DNA of 64,000 nucleotides from Acidobacteriota bacterium. GTDB taxonomy: Bacteria; Acidobacteriota; Blastocatellia; Pyrinomonadales; Pyrinomonadaceae. Both the position numbers and the translations under genes were made by a program. Of the stretch, positions 63,468-64,000 are shown in pieces (the stretch's first letter is position 1; every line of letters starts with the position of its first letter). Location of the stretch: contig JAHBSM010000006.1 in the NCBI GenBank assembly GCA_019639115.1, positions 124,001 through 188,000 of the forward strand, given 5' to 3'. A model generated the notes under the pieces. The model had not been told where the DNA came from. It ran no database searches and was given only the letters and a program-made list of their open reading frames with translations.

Positions 63468-64000
63468 CTAACGGTCAACGGAATAGACCGCGTCGGAAGT
63501 GGCGACGATCAAACTGCCGGTAGGAGCAAAGCATAATCCGATGATCCCATCGCCGGCAACGGCAAGTTCCGCTTCGCCGGTTGATGTGACCGAAACGACT
63601 CCTCGCCGGCCGCCGCAGCTTGCGGCGACATAGAGCAGGCCGTCGCCGCCGAAAGCGAGCCCTTGCGGCCTGCCTAGGCCTCTGACAAACTCTAGGACCG
63701 AACCGTCGGGATCGATCCGGTAGATCAGGTCGCGACCGCCAAAGCCGGGCGTGGTCACGTATAGACGGCCCTCCGGGCCGATGGCCAGGTGATACGCCGC
63801 AACCGATGGTTCGAGTGTGGCAAAGTTGGTCACTTCACCATCGGGTGAGACACGGTGAATAGTTCCCGTCCTGTCTCCGACGTACAGGTGGTCATCCCTG
63901 CCGAATGCGATACCCGTAGGAATTCCCAGGTTCGATGCGTGGACAGTATAGGTTCCATTCTCTGAAAAACAGAGTATCTCGCCGGTTGCCCGGGCCGAAA
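63468..64000 (-). CDS. NHL/SMP-30-like beta-propeller protein, 5' part beyond the window
   Basis: About 177 residues visible; the frame is open to the right edge, so the start lies outside. Repeating blades are evident: GIPTGIAFGRDDHLYVGDRTGTIHRVSPDG, AYHLAIGPEGRLYVTTPGF, RPQGLAFGGDGLLYVAASC and IGLCFAPTGSLIVATSDAVYSVD. This is the six-bladed NHL/gluconolactonase-type pattern. A catalytic role cannot be judged from this part. Confidence 0.85.
   Translation of the reverse strand, partial: SARATGEILCFSENGTYTVHASNLGIPTGIAFGRDDHLYVGDRTGTIHRVSPDGEVTNFATLEPSVAAYHLAIGPEGRLYVTTPGFGGRDLIYRIDPDGSVLEFVRGLGRPQGLAFGGDGLLYVAASCGGRRGVVSVTSTGEAELAVAGDGIIGLCFAPTGSLIVATSDAVYSVDR

Overview
The window looks like chromosomal DNA of a Gram-negative bacterium. 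Supporting signs are a pilus or type II secretion secretin with a pseudopilin, many Sec signal peptides, MurB, and a mid-50s GC impression. Several traits together suggest Acidobacteriota, probably the Blastocatellia/Pyrinomonadales side: large secreted TPR proteins, DUF2911 and DUF4919 families, a secretin with a C-terminal cohesin-like domain, cyanophycin genes and a carotenoid cluster. This placement is an inference from gene families; no 16S gene is present.

Layout. 1-5.5 kb (minus): a pseudopilin (cut by the left edge), a TPR-secretin, cinA and a secreted isoaspartyl peptidase. 5.5-10.1 kb: carotenoid genes, namely a CruF-type hydratase fused to isopentenyl-diphosphate isomerase, a UbiA-type lycopene elongase candidate, a CrtI-type desaturase and phytoene synthase. 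With elongase plus CruF, a C50 bacterioruberin-like product is the simplest reading. 10.2-12.4 kb: type 4/5 uracil-DNA glycosylase and coaBC, overlapping by 4 bp. 12.5-17.4 kb (plus): NUDIX hydrolase, rplM, rpsI, rpsB, tsf, pyrH and frr, punctuated by clear intrinsic terminators. 17.4-26.8 kb: a large secreted protein of unknown function, a PcrA/UvrD helicase with a small membrane protein, a thioesterase, tRNA-Gln(CUG), smpB, pepA and a sucC with no sucD beside it.

27-35.7 kb is the accessory stretch. It holds a one-polypeptide type ISP restriction-modification enzyme with a palindromic repeat inserted in frame in its methylase domain, rmuC directly after it, a 15-copy 21-bp tandem array that also encodes a heptad-repeat protein on the minus strand, an unknown protein, dispersed palindromes and a DUF433/DUF5615 toxin-antitoxin pair.

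35.7-44.8 kb (minus) is a housekeeping block running ispE, tRNA-Gln(UUG), prs, rplY, pth, rpsF, rpsR, rplI, dnaB, a DinB/YfiT-like protein and an HGSNAT-like membrane acyltransferase. Before it lies a secreted CAP-domain gene whose leader contains a probable c-di-GMP-I (GEMM) riboswitch. 44.9-52.4 kb: a copper-type P1B ATPase, then a cyanophycin set (cytosolic isoaspartyl peptidase, cphA, cphB, and an unknown 211-residue protein starting on the base after the cphA stop). 52.5-64 kb: a frameshifted DUF4919 gene, carB, murB, a secreted TPR protein, a second EF-G-like GTPase, two secreted proteins (one DUF2911) and a beta-propeller protein cut by the right edge. The whole window is densely coding; no gene-free stretch exceeds about 300 bases if the heptad-repeat ORF is accepted.
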